Positions 7,385 through 15,944 are shown, counted from the stretch's first letter. The stretch is DNA of 64,000 bases from Fulvimarina manganoxydans (GCF_900176465.1 NZ_FWXR01000016.1:1-64000), one strand, 5' to 3'. Notes: generated from the sequence alone by a model not told the origin. Numbers and translations are program-made.

Positions 7385-9292
7385 ATGCTCCTCTCACCCA
7401 CCGAAGAGATTATTTATCATTTCGTCGGGATGCGGCTCACTGCCTATCTGGATCAGTGGGTGGATCCTGAGCTTGAGGGCGACACCCTAGCTGCCCGCGA
7501 TCTCATCCTGTCAAAGGTCGGAACTCTCGGCGACGTCCATGTAGAGGGTTTCATTGAGTCACGCCTGTCAGACTGGACAATTGCCTTTGAGAACGACCGC
7601 TTTGACATCGTTCCAGCCTTCACGAAACGAATCGCCGGTCCTGAACAGATCGAAGTCAATGTTCATGCGGTCAGGGCCTATGGTCATCCGCATCACTCGA
7701 TCAGTTCACCGCCGATGCCCGAACCGTCGAACGGGAGTCCCGAATACGGTTACGAGATGCTTCACAAGTCCGGAACGCTCGGTTCGATCCTTTCTGTGTA
7801 CGAGCAATCAGCCTTTCTGGACGACCGGGACATCCTCACGATGGGAGGCGCCGACGAAACCGCGGCGACATTTATCGACTCGATCGCGCAGAGCTTTCGC
7901 GAAATGGTCGCAGCCGAACCGCAATTCACGCCGGTTCCGGAGAAACCTGACACGATCGAGGCTTTGCGCAGCGATCTGACCCTCTCTTCGGAAGGGGCAG
8001 GGCGCGACCCGGCACTCGCCGAACATGCCGGAAGCTACTTGAACGGCGTGCAGATCGATCCAGAAGAGGTTCCGCAGACCGGCAAACTCATCCAGGCGAT
8101 GCGCGACATGTTCGCGCGCGAGGACGGTGGAGCCACCCTTTCGACAGGCAACAATGTGGTCGTTGCCGAAACTCTTCTTTCTAACTACAGCATGCTTGCG
8201 CCCGTTTCGGTCGTGCTTGGCGATTGGCACGAGACGAACTCGATCTCACAGGTCATCCTGCGCTCGGGCACTGAGGTCTCCGTCGGCGGCGTGGAGACAT
8301 TGGCGGACACCGCCTATAATCATGCAAGCTTTGAACGCATCGACCGGATGGCAGACATCGAAGTGTCGAAGGGGACGTTCCCGTTCCCCGTCACTTATAC
8401 GGTCGAGACTGTTCATGCCGATCTGAAGATCGTCAACTACATGGTCCAAATGCATACCGTGTTCGACGGTGACAGCGTGGTCCTGTCCGCCGTCGATCAT
8501 GAGGCGACATTCACCGTCGGGGGGAATTCCTCCCTTACGACCTTCGACGTGACCGATCTCCTCGGGAGCTACGACATCGTCGTCATCGGCGGAAGTGTCT
8601 TCGAGGGCAATTATCTGCGGCAGATCGCGGTCCTCTCGGATACGGACTGGATCGACAGTCCCATTGGAAGGGGCCTGTCCGCGAAGACTGGTGGCAATCT
8701 CGTCGCCAATGACGGCGCCATCATCAATTACGGCACGCTGGACTTCTCCTCTATGGGCGAAGACATGCGTGATCTGGTCAATCGGGTGACGACCGGCCAG
8801 CCCGCCGGCGAGGGAACTGGACCCGCACTGTCCTTTCTCGGACATTCGGATCTGAAGGTCCTTTTCCTCGACGGTGACGTGTACGAACTCAACGTGGTCG
8901 ATCAGGTTTCCATTCTGGACGATTCCGACAGCCTTCAAGTCGCGGGACGGCTTGCGGACGGTCTCTCACAAGATCGCTTCCTGGACTGGCGCATTTCGAC
9001 GGGGGAAAACGCCGTCGTAAATTCTGCGACCATTTTGGATGTCGATGACGTCGCCGTCGACCGGTATCTCGACGGCTCCTACTACTCACAATCCATGCTG
9101 GCTCAGGCCGAACTGGTCGCTGATACCCTCGAAGATGTTCGCCAGTTCGACACCAGCAAGCTCGTTCCGGAAATCGTCGCCTTCACGACGATGGACGATG
9201 AGAGCGACGAAGAGCATTCCCCCCAACATCACTGGTCTGCATCTGATTTCGCGGCCGGCCACTACGACGGTCTCAGCGGCATGACTGCTTGA
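7385..9292 (+). CDS. Type I secretion-associated protein of unknown function (635 aa)
   Basis: Soluble-looking 635-aa protein without signal peptide, membrane spans or RTX repeats. The N-terminal 150 residues are mixed. From about residue 270 there are repeated beta-rich segments with a common style: VVLGDWHETNSISQV, DIVVIGGSVFEGNYLRQI and KVLFLDGDVYELNVVDQV. Each is followed by asparagine-containing turns such as GNNVVV, GGNLVAN and GENAVVN. I recall similar proteins beside exporter genes in other alphaproteobacteria, where they are labelled only type I secretion protein. The acidic C-terminus (DDESDEEH) ends 24 bp before the exporter start, so co-transcription is likely. It could be a second substrate or a cytoplasmic escort for the repeat protein; the sequence does not decide. 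The start has CAGGA close upstream. Confidence 0.75.
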   Translation: MLLSPTEEIIYHFVGMRLTAYLDQWVDPELEGDTLAARDLILSKVGTLGDVHVEGFIESRLSDWTIAFENDRFDIVPAFTKRIAGPEQIEVNVHAVRAYGHPHHSISSPPMPEPSNGSPEYGYEMLHKSGTLGSILSVYEQSAFLDDRDILTMGGADETAATFIDSIAQSFREMVAAEPQFTPVPEKPDTIEALRSDLTLSSEGAGRDPALAEHAGSYLNGVQIDPEEVPQTGKLIQAMRDMFAREDGGATLSTGNNVVVAETLLSNYSMLAPVSVVLGDWHETNSISQVILRSGTEVSVGGVETLADTAYNHASFERIDRMADIEVSKGTFPFPVTYTVETVHADLKIVNYMVQMHTVFDGDSVVLSAVDHEATFTVGGNSSLTTFDVTDLLGSYDIVVIGGSVFEGNYLRQIAVLSDTDWIDSPIGRGLSAKTGGNLVANDGAIINYGTLDFSSMGEDMRDLVNRVTTGQPAGEGTGPALSFLGHSDLKVLFLDGDVYELNVVDQVSILDDSDSLQVAGRLADGLSQDRFLDWRISTGENAVVNSATILDVDDVAVDRYLDGSYYSQSMLAQAELVADTLEDVRQFDTSKLVPEIVAFTTMDDESDEEHSPQHHWSASDFAAGHYDGLSGMTA

Positions 9293-9316
9293 GCATTGGG
9301 TAAGAGGTAGCGCCTT

Positions 9317-11467
9317 ATGGATGGTGATCCGAACCACACGACGCTCCGGCCGAGCGAAGCCATGCGCAAAGAGGAAGAGCGCATCATGCGGCAGATGGAA
9401 GAGGCCGTGCGCAATGCAAAACGGGAGGGGAACCAGGATCTTGAGGCCATAGGGTCCTTGGAGCCCGATCCACGGCGGGAGCCATCTGGCATCGAAAGGT
9501 TGGCGAACGCAGAGAAACCGACCGTCAAGCCGGTCGATGCGAGGGTTTCCGAGCAACAAAACAAGCCGGCGGAAGCGGCTGAGCGGCCCCACCGCGAACA
9601 CTCGCTCGTGATCGCAAATCCGGAAAAATCGGAAAGTGTGGCGCCCACTTCGACCCGAGCGCCGGATCGACGCCGTGAGAAGAGCGCCACCGGGCAGGCA
9701 GCGTCGCTGGATCGCGAGCCGCCGCTGGCAGCGAAAGAAACGTCGGTCAATTTTCGTCTCGCCTTGCACGTGGCCCGGCAGGGCATCCGGCGGAACATGG
9801 CGGTCGTCATCTTCTTCACGCTACTCGTCAATGTCCTTGTTCTTGCGGTTCCCCTTTATCTCTTTCAGATTTCGGACCGCGTGATGACATCGCGCTCCAC
9901 CGATACTCTGGTGATGCTGACGATCGTCGTACTGGGTGCTGTTATTGGGCAGGTCCTGCTCGACAGCTACCGTCGTAACATCCTTATGCGGACTGCCGTT
10001 CAAGTGGAGTCGACGCTCTGCTCACCAATCCTGTCCGCCGCCGCCCGCAATGCCATCGGCGGAACGGGGAAAGACTTTCAGGTCCTGGGCGACATGCAGC
10101 ATATCCGCAGCTTCCTGACCGGGCCGACGCTCATCGCGATGCTCGATGCGCCCCTCGCGCCGCTCTTTGTGGTCACGGTCCTTATTATCCATCTTCAACT
10201 GGGATTGATCGTCTGTGCCGCGATCGTTCTTCTTTTGGGTATCGCTTGGGTCAACCGGAAAATGACGGCGATGCCTTTTGCGGATGCAGCCGGTTTCACC
10301 GCACGCTCCAATCTCACCCTCGATTCGCTTGCCCGCAATGCGCAGATCGTCAATGCGCTCGGCATGATCCCTGAGGCTGTCCGTCTATGGGGGCGCGACA
10401 ACGCTCATTCATTGAAGTCCCAGACGATCGGTCAGGATCGAAACACTTGGCTTTCTGGCCTTTCCCGAGGCACGCGCCTCGTCACCCAGGTGGCGATGCT
10501 GGGATGGGGGGCACATCTGGCCCTCGACGGTCATCTGACCGGTGGGATGGTCATCGCGTCCTCGATCATCGCCAGCCGCGCTCTGGCGCCGGTCGAGGGG
10601 ACGATCGAGGGTTGGCGGCACTGGTCTCAATGCCGCACGGCTTGGGCGCGCATAAGCGGCCTGCTGATTAATTCGCCCCTCAACATCGACCGGCTCCGAC
10701 TGCCGTCTCCCAATGGACGGCTGGATGTCGATCGCCTTCTCTACGTCCCACAAACGACGAAGAAGGTGATCCTCAACGGCATTTCGTTCTCGCTCAAGCC
10801 AGGAGAACAACTGGGCGTGATCGGCTCTTCCGGCGCGGGCAAGTCGACCCTCGGCAAGATGCTGGTGGCGAGTTTCGCTCCGACCGCCGGAAACGTAAAA
10901 CTTGACATGATGGATCTGCGGAACTGGGACCAGCGCCAACTCGGTGAGAACATCGGATATCTTCCCCAGGACGTCCAACTCTTCCCCGCATCCATCAAAG
11001 CCAATATTGCCCGCATGCGAGAGGACGCCTCCGATGAGGACATTTTCGAAGCAGCCGCGCTTGCCGGCATCCACGAACTGGTGGCGTCTTTCCCTCAAGG
11101 CTACGAAACGCTGATCGCTGCTGATGGTGCACCGTTATCGGGTGGCCAGAAGCAGCGGATCGGGCTGGCGAGGGCTTTTTTTGGCAATCCTCGTCTTGTG
11201 ATCCTCGACGAGCCGAACTCCAATCTCGACACGGCCGGCGAGCGAGCGCTTGCGGACGCCATGCGCAAGGCTCGCGATCGGGGAACCACCATCGTCGCGA
11301 TTACGCAGAGGCATTCGCTTCTCCAGCACGTCGATAAGATCATGGTGCTCGAGAACGGTACGATCGCGGCGATCGGCGACCGTGCGAGAATGTTGAACGT
11401 TCTTACAGGGCGCACGAAGATCGCACCTCCTCAAGCGAACTCCCAGGCGGAAGGCGTCAGCGCATGA
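9317..11467 (+). CDS. Type I secretion ABC exporter (PrtD/HlyB-type permease-ATPase)
   Basis: Inner-membrane half-transporter of 716 aa that would power export of leaderless proteins. Residues 1-145 form a long hydrophilic, charged extension rich in Glu, Arg and Pro, not usual for PrtD-type exporters. The transmembrane domain runs from about 155 to 440. The nucleotide-binding domain shows Walker A GSSGAGKST (about 502), signature LSGGQKQR (about 607), Walker B LVILDEPNSNLD and the H-loop ITQRH. The start is supported by AAGAGG 9 nt upstream. The stop overlaps the adaptor start by 4 bp (ATGA), indicating translational coupling. Likely cargo is one or both upstream proteins, possibly also the RTX alginate lyase (inference). 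Confidence 0.92.
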   Translation: MDGDPNHTTLRPSEAMRKEEERIMRQMEEAVRNAKREGNQDLEAIGSLEPDPRREPSGIERLANAEKPTVKPVDARVSEQQNKPAEAAERPHREHSLVIANPEKSESVAPTSTRAPDRRREKSATGQAASLDREPPLAAKETSVNFRLALHVARQGIRRNMAVVIFFTLLVNVLVLAVPLYLFQISDRVMTSRSTDTLVMLTIVVLGAVIGQVLLDSYRRNILMRTAVQVESTLCSPILSAAARNAIGGTGKDFQVLGDMQHIRSFLTGPTLIAMLDAPLAPLFVVTVLIIHLQLGLIVCAAIVLLLGIAWVNRKMTAMPFADAAGFTARSNLTLDSLARNAQIVNALGMIPEAVRLWGRDNAHSLKSQTIGQDRNTWLSGLSRGTRLVTQVAMLGWGAHLALDGHLTGGMVIASSIIASRALAPVEGTIEGWRHWSQCRTAWARISGLLINSPLNIDRLRLPSPNGRLDVDRLLYVPQTTKKVILNGISFSLKPGEQLGVIGSSGAGKSTLGKMLVASFAPTAGNVKLDMMDLRNWDQRQLGENIGYLPQDVQLFPASIKANIARMREDASDEDIFEAAALAGIHELVASFPQGYETLIAADGAPLSGGQKQRIGLARAFFGNPRLVILDEPNSNLDTAGERALADAMRKARDRGTTIVAITQRHSLLQHVDKIMVLENGTIAAIGDRARMLNVLTGRTKIAPPQANSQAEGVSA

Positions 11468-12795
11468 CGAAGAAGCTTCACGTGGAAGAATGGTACCAGG
11501 ACGTTCCTCGTTCGATCCGCGGTGCCGTCATTGGTGGCACGGTCGTTGTTGTAATCATTTTCGGCGGGTTCGGATCCTGGGCGGCAACCGCGCCCTTGTC
11601 CGCCGCGATCGTTGCTCCGGGCTCGTTCATGGTCACGGGGCGAAACAAGCAGGTGCAGCACCTCGAAGGCGGCATTGTCCACAGAATCCTCGTCGAGGAG
11701 GGGGAGCATGTTCAAGAAGGACAGAACCTCGTTCTCTTGGACGAAACCCGGCCGAAGATGGATGTGCGCCGGCTCTCGTTGCGCTTGGCTCTTCTCGATG
11801 CCAAGAGCGCACGGCTCCAGGCCATGATGCTTGGAACTGTCGACGTGGATTTTTCGAATGTCACCGCCGAGGTAGAGGACCAGACGGAGCGCAATCGCAT
11901 CGTTGCAGCTCAGAGAAGTGTCTTTCAGGCCGATCTTGCAGGGCTGCAGGGCTCTATTGCCGTGATCGAGCGAAATCGCGACTCTCTTAAGGCCCGTCTC
12001 AAAGGTGCCATGGCCCAGAAGGCCGCCGCCGAACGGCAGCTTGCGCTGATCGCGGAGGAACGTGCCGGTAAGCAGCGCTTGTTTGATCAAGGTCTTTATC
12101 GACGATCGGATCTTTTCACGATTGAACGGGCAGGAGCGCAAGCTGAGGGACTCATCGGAAAGCTCGAAAGCGATATCGGCGATTTCTCAAGCCAGATCGA
12201 GCGTCTCGATGGCCAGATTGAGCTGGTCCACAAAGAATATCGTCAGAAAGCAGCCGACGAAATACAATCGGTCCTCGCTGAAACGGACGACATTCGAGAG
12301 CAGTTGATGAATGCGCGCTCAGTACTTGAGCGTGTCGAGATACGCTCGCCCGTGTCAGGCATACTCGTAAAGCTTAATTATCATACGTCTGGGGGCGTGA
12401 TCGAGAGCGGAGGAACAATTGCGGAAATTCTGCCTGATCGCGAAAATCTGCTTATCGAGACGGTGGTCGATCCTCATGACATCGACGATGTGCATGTCGG
12501 ACAGGAAGCGTCAATTCGCTTGATGAGCTTCAACCAACGTACAACGCCTCAACTCACTGGAAAGCTTGTCTACTTATCAGCCGACACGGTTCCCGATCCC
12601 CGCGCCGGCCGCGCCGGAGACGTATATGTCGCGCGAATTGAGCTCGGAGACGAGGATCGCCGGAAGATTGCTAAGCTTAAGATTACCCCCGGAATGCCTG
12701 CCGACGTTTTCATCCAAACGTCGTCGCGGACATTTTTTGAGTATCTCATGAAACCCGTTCGAGACTCCATGGATCGCGCTTTCCTAGAGAAGTAG
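11464..12795 (+). CDS. HlyD-family periplasmic adaptor of the type I secretion system
   Basis: A 443-aa membrane fusion protein linking the ABC exporter to an outer-membrane TolC channel. There is a single N-terminal membrane helix at about residues 22-40. The first half of a lipoyl/barrel-sandwich domain follows (KQVQHLEGGIVHRILVEEGE). A long coiled-coil hairpin spans about 95-280, then the second lipoyl half (VRSPVSGILVKL-like) and a beta-barrel domain ending EYLMKPVRDSMDRAF. This layout and the C-terminus match the PrtE/HlyD family. It overlaps the exporter gene by 4 bp. No tolC is in the window, so the outer-membrane partner must be encoded elsewhere. An IS256 fragment begins immediately after the stop codon but appears not to have shortened the protein. 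Confidence 0.93.
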   Translation: MTKKLHVEEWYQDVPRSIRGAVIGGTVVVVIIFGGFGSWAATAPLSAAIVAPGSFMVTGRNKQVQHLEGGIVHRILVEEGEHVQEGQNLVLLDETRPKMDVRRLSLRLALLDAKSARLQAMMLGTVDVDFSNVTAEVEDQTERNRIVAAQRSVFQADLAGLQGSIAVIERNRDSLKARLKGAMAQKAAAERQLALIAEERAGKQRLFDQGLYRRSDLFTIERAGAQAEGLIGKLESDIGDFSSQIERLDGQIELVHKEYRQKAADEIQSVLAETDDIREQLMNARSVLERVEIRSPVSGILVKLNYHTSGGVIESGGTIAEILPDRENLLIETVVDPHDIDDVHVGQEASIRLMSFNQRTTPQLTGKLVYLSADTVPDPRAGRAGDVYVARIELGDEDRRKIAKLKITPGMPADVFIQTSSRTFFEYLMKPVRDSMDRAFLEK

Positions 12796-12860
12796 GGATT
12801 GTGTTCCACAGTGTGGTGTAGCTGACGTTTGGCCTCACGGATCGCGGCAGCGTCGCGCTG

Positions 12861-12890
12861 ATTAGCCTGCCATGCAGCAGGCAGGCTAAT
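12861..12890. repeat. Inverted repeat, 11-bp arms
   Basis: ATTAGCCTGCC (12861-12871) and GGCAGGCTAAT (12880-12890) with an 8-nt loop, inside the IS256 fragment and 65 bp past the adaptor stop. There is no U-run. It could stabilise the 3' end of the secretion-operon mRNA. Confidence 0.5.
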
Positions 12891-12986
12891 GATGGGATCA
12901 TCGCAGACGGGAGGGAGCGTTTCCAGCGTTATGTATCTCGATTGCTGGACAGCCCATTCCTCGTTCTGCTCCATGAGAATGGCGCC

Positions 12987-12994
12987 AACGAGCC
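12987..12994. repeat. Target-site duplication, left copy (AACGAGCC)
   Basis: Eight bases directly outside the left inverted repeat of the IS66 element, identical to those at 14360-14367. Eight-base duplications are the norm for IS66. Confidence 0.95.
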
Positions 12995-14359
12995 GTAATT
13001 ACCCACCCCTTATTCAGCGCCGACTTATGCGCTGACGGTCGAGAGGATCGTTGCGAACGGATTGGCTTTGGCCGTGAGCTTTGCCGTATCGACAACGGTT
13101 CTGACGTCAGCCTCACCGTAGGCGGCCCATCTCGAGCGGTAGCCATTGGTGACTTTGCGCTGGATGACGGCCGGTCTCAACGCCCGTTCGCAGGCGTTGT
13201 TCGTCGGCGCGACGCCGCCGGGATGATCGGCGAAAGTCAGGAGTTGATCGCGGGCGTTGGCGATCTTGCGCATGAGGGCCGCTGACAGATCGCACGCCGT
13301 TGGCGTCGTCAGAATGGCAGCCAGACTTCGCTCCAACGCTCTCCTCTTGGCGGCGATGGTCGAGGCGGCCGCCTCTTTGATCTGATGCGACAGGGCAAAG
13401 GCCTGTCCCAGCCACAGCTTCAGGCGGACGGGCAGGAAGTCGTCGCTCGCCTCGACAGCGTAGGCTGCGTCGCGGGCAAGATGGGCCAGGCATGTCTGAT
13501 GGGACTGGCCGTGTCCCTGCTGGGCCGAATAGCGATCCGAGCACCAGACCTTCTGCCGATGACCAGCCATGAGATCGCTGGCGACAACCGCGCCACGGGT
13601 CATGGCGGCGCGATGAACGACGGCATCGTCGCTCACGAATACCCAGGAATAGGCGTTGCAGCCTTCGATCCGGACGCCGGTTTCGTCGGAGACCACGACG
13701 TCGGCTCGGCGCAGGACGGCGATGGCCGCGTCCCGCTGCGGCGCGAAGGCGGCTTGCGAACGCTGAAGCATGTTCATCAGCCCACCCTGGCTGATCGTGA
13801 GCCCGAAGAGGTCGAGGAACGCAGCCTGAAGCCGCTGATAGGAAAAGGCCTGGAAGGTCTTCAAATACGTCGCGACCGCATGAAGCCGCAGCCCGAACGG
13901 CGTGCCTTTCACCGCTTCCGGGATCGGCGCGGTGACCCGCTCGCCGCAGGAGGGGCAGACGACGGCCAGCCGCCTATGACGTTCGACGACAGGGCGAACT
14001 TCCGGAAGATCGACCCTCTCGTGCTCGCTGACCGTCTCGGCGGAAAGATCGGCTGAGAGAGGGGACTGGCAGCATGGGCATGTGTCGGGACGATGCTCAA
14101 ACAGCCGATCGAACCGATCGCTCATCGCCCGCGCCTTGCCTTCGTGCCCAGGCTTCGCACCGCCCGGCCTCGCCTTCTCGCGCCGCTCCTTGCGGTCCAT
14201 CGAAGGCGGCTTGGACGACGTGCGAGACGTCTTCGCCGGGCGCTGCAACCGCAGCACCAGATCGATCAATTCGTCCTTCGAAAGCCGATTGAGATCATCC
14301 CGGTCCATGACCGTATGGATTCAGAGAACCGGTCCGCCGGCAAGGGGGTGGGTAATTAC
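12995..14359 (-). mobile_element. Intact IS66-family insertion sequence (1365 bp, single-gene ISBst12-like type)
   Basis: The ends are perfect 15-bp inverted repeats: GTAATTACCCACCCC at 12995-13009 and its complement GGGGTGGGTAATTAC at 14345-14359. Terminal GTAA is typical of IS66 (family knowledge). Both sides carry the same 8-bp duplication AACGAGCC, proving a simple insertion into the IS256 fragment. The element encodes only a TnpC-type transposase, with no TnpA/TnpB helper genes, which fits the ISBst12 subgroup. The undamaged ends, duplication and reading frame suggest a recent, possibly still mobile copy. Confidence 0.95.
13025..14308 (-). CDS. tnpC: IS66-family transposase (TnpC)
   Basis: A 427-aa transposase filling the element. 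The N-terminus has a coiled helix and a charged linker with SSKPPS. A zinc-finger-like CPCCQSPL...CPSCGERV region at about residues 77-122 follows. The catalytic DDE domain includes VVVSDETGVRIEG and WCSDRYSAQQ-style segments, and the C-terminal signature NNACERALRPAVIQRKV is present. The length is near normal for single-gene IS66 elements. No frameshift or stop is visible, so it should be functional. The start lies 51 bp inside the right terminal repeat. Confidence 0.95.
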   Translation of the reverse strand: MDRDDLNRLSKDELIDLVLRLQRPAKTSRTSSKPPSMDRKERREKARPGGAKPGHEGKARAMSDRFDRLFEHRPDTCPCCQSPLSADLSAETVSEHERVDLPEVRPVVERHRRLAVVCPSCGERVTAPIPEAVKGTPFGLRLHAVATYLKTFQAFSYQRLQAAFLDLFGLTISQGGLMNMLQRSQAAFAPQRDAAIAVLRRADVVVSDETGVRIEGCNAYSWVFVSDDAVVHRAAMTRGAVVASDLMAGHRQKVWCSDRYSAQQGHGQSHQTCLAHLARDAAYAVEASDDFLPVRLKLWLGQAFALSHQIKEAAASTIAAKRRALERSLAAILTTPTACDLSAALMRKIANARDQLLTFADHPGGVAPTNNACERALRPAVIQRKVTNGYRSRWAAYGEADVRTVVDTAKLTAKANPFATILSTVSA

Positions 14360-14367
14360 AACGAGCC
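14360..14367. repeat. Target-site duplication, right copy (AACGAGCC)
   Basis: Identical to 12987-12994, directly outside the right inverted repeat of the IS66 element. Confidence 0.95.
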
Positions 14368-14574
14368 GGGTGATGGCCTTCGCGTGTGGAAAGATCCCGA
14401 CGACATCGGTACGCCGCTTTATCTCGCCGTTAAGCCGCTCGATCGGATTGGTAACCGGTATGACGGTGACGGTGCCTTTTCACCCGGCTGCGGTTCGTTG
14501 AGCGGTGGCGTATGGTGAGACCATCCGGGACAGGGGGCACCGGGAGCACGTGAAGTGCGGGCAGGCCGATTTTA

Positions 14575-15732
14575 TACCAACGGGAGCGATTTCCGACTCT
14601 CTGGGATTCCCAAAGACGCGAAACTCTGACTCCCTATGGCAAACGGAGGTTTGCCATGTCGTCTGCCATTGCGCTGCGATCGGATTTTGATGGCCCCAAG
14701 CTGCGCCGGCTTGCGCGCGTCAGCCAGAGTGCCGACCAGACCCGTCGCCTGCTGTCACTGGCCGAGATTTATGACGGCGGCTCACGCAATGACGTGGCCC
14801 GGATAGGCGGGGTCACCCTTCAGATCGTTCGCGATTGGGTATTGCGTTTCAACGCCCGCGGCCCGGAGGGCCTGATGACCGGCAAGGCGCCGGGAAACCA
14901 GCCAAAGCTGAACGACGAGCAGCGCAAGGCCCTGGCTGACATTGTGGAGCGAGGACCGATCACCGCGATCCATGGCGTCGTGCGATGGCGGCGAAAGGAC
15001 CTGGCGCGCTGGATCTTCGAGGAATTCCGGATCACGGTCGACGAGACGACCGTCGGTCGTGAGCTTCGTGCCATCGGTTTTGCCAAGCTATCCGCCCGGC
15101 CGCGCCACCACGCCCAGAACGAGTTCGAAGTGGAGGATTTTAAAAAAGTTTCCCCGCCGAGTTGGCGGCGATCCAGCAAAGCCTCCCCAAAGGCACCGAG
15201 ATCGAACTCTGGTGGGCCGATGAAGCTCGGATAGGACATAAGAACAAGCGAACACGACGCTGGGCGCGACGTGGCACGCGCCCCTCGGCGCCAAACGACC
15301 TCGGCACCGCATCAGCCTAGATCTTCGGCGCCATCTGCCCGAAGAAGGGAAAGGGCGCCGGTCTCGTCATGCCCTATTGCGATATCGCTGCCATGAACGA
15401 GCATTTGAGCGAGATCAGTCTCATGGTCGATCCCGCCGCCCATGCCGTTCTCATCGTCGACAAGGCCGGCTGGCATACCACGCTTAAGTTGAAGGTCCCG
15501 GACAACATCACCCTGATGTTTCTGCCGTCAAAGGCGCCCGAATTGAACCCGCAGGAAAACATCTGGCAGTTCATGCGCGACAACTGGCTCTCGAACCGCA
15601 TCTTCCTCGATTACGACGATATTCTCGCCCATTGCTGCCATGCCTGGAACAAGCTCGTCGAGCAGCCATGGATTATCATGTCAATCGGAATGCGGGACTG
15701 GGAGCATGGGTTCTGATCAGCACCCGTTGGTA
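14575..15732 (+). mobile_element. IS630-family element, degenerate
   Basis: Terminal inverted repeats TACCAACGGG (14575-14584) and CCCGTTGGTA (15723-15732) bracket an IS630-type transposase pseudogene, giving about 1.16 kb, a normal size for the family. IS630 elements insert at TA. A TA precedes the left end, and the right end finishes in TA, so the exact end bases are ambiguous by two. It sits between the IS256 fragment and the tRNA-Val fragment. Confidence 0.85.
14656..15716 (+). pseudogene. IS630-family transposase, frameshifted and with an internal stop
   Basis: The first frame (14656 to about 15147) encodes the HTH part: GGSRNDVARIGGVTLQIVRDW, RRKDLARWIFEEF and RPRHHAQNE. At the A6 tract 15142-15147 the family sequence moves to the -1 frame (FPAELAAIQQ, then WWADEARIGHKNK). 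This may be a natural slippage site, since many IS630 relatives have their frames split at an A-run. In that second frame a TAG at 15318-15320 replaces the expected Tyr in TASA(Y)IFGAICP, which would inactivate the enzyme. The rest reads on to the catalytic FLPSKAPELNPQENIWQFMR and AWNKLVEQPW and stops at 15716. Confidence 0.88.
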
Positions 15733-15752
15733 TTAAGCCTTCGCTTACATTG

Positions 15753-15797
15753 TTCACACCGAGGGGGTCACAGGTTCAATCCCTGTCGCGCCCACCA
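15753..15797 (+). other. 3' fragment of tRNA-Val(CAC), probable attR of a genomic island
   Basis: The 45 nt start at the anticodon loop (TTCACAC, anticodon CAC at 15755-15757). They contain the 3' anticodon strand CGAGG, variable loop, full T-arm (ACAGG, TTCAATC, CCTGT), 3' acceptor strand CGCGCCC, discriminator A and encoded CCA. No D-arm or 5' acceptor strand precedes it; the upstream bases do not pair. Integrases of many islands recombine in the tRNA anticodon loop and leave such a 3' copy at the far end (established knowledge). The orientation puts the island to the left, which is exactly where the IS cluster and secretion locus lie. Alternatively it is a broken tRNA gene. Confidence 0.75.
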
Positions 15798-15944
15798 GAC
15801 TTCCTAAAAATTTCAGCGTCAAAGATCCCGACATCAAGGTGTCCGGTGTCGTCGTCCGCTCGTCGGAAAACAGGCGAGAGCCTCTCCATGCCATCAGCGA
15901 GCCTTGTCCGTGAAGGCGCGGCCGGAGCACTGACCCGGCACTCC

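Larger units (their letters stand above)
12796..14480 (-). pseudogene. IS256-family (mutator-type) transposase C-terminal fragment, split by IS66
   Basis: Joining the two flanks across the inserted IS66 element and counting one copy of the 8-bp duplication restores one frame. Right of the element it reads TNPIERLNGEIKRRTDVVG, then IFPHAKAITRLV. Left of it, it continues GAILMEQNEEWAVQQSRYIT and ends near QLHHTVEHNP. This is the characteristic C-terminal part of IS256-family transposases (family knowledge). Only about the last 110 codons are present; the N-terminal two thirds are gone, with the right junction around 14450-14500. The left edge abuts the adaptor stop codon exactly, so IS256 insertion or deletion shaped the end of the secretion operon. 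Confidence 0.85.
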
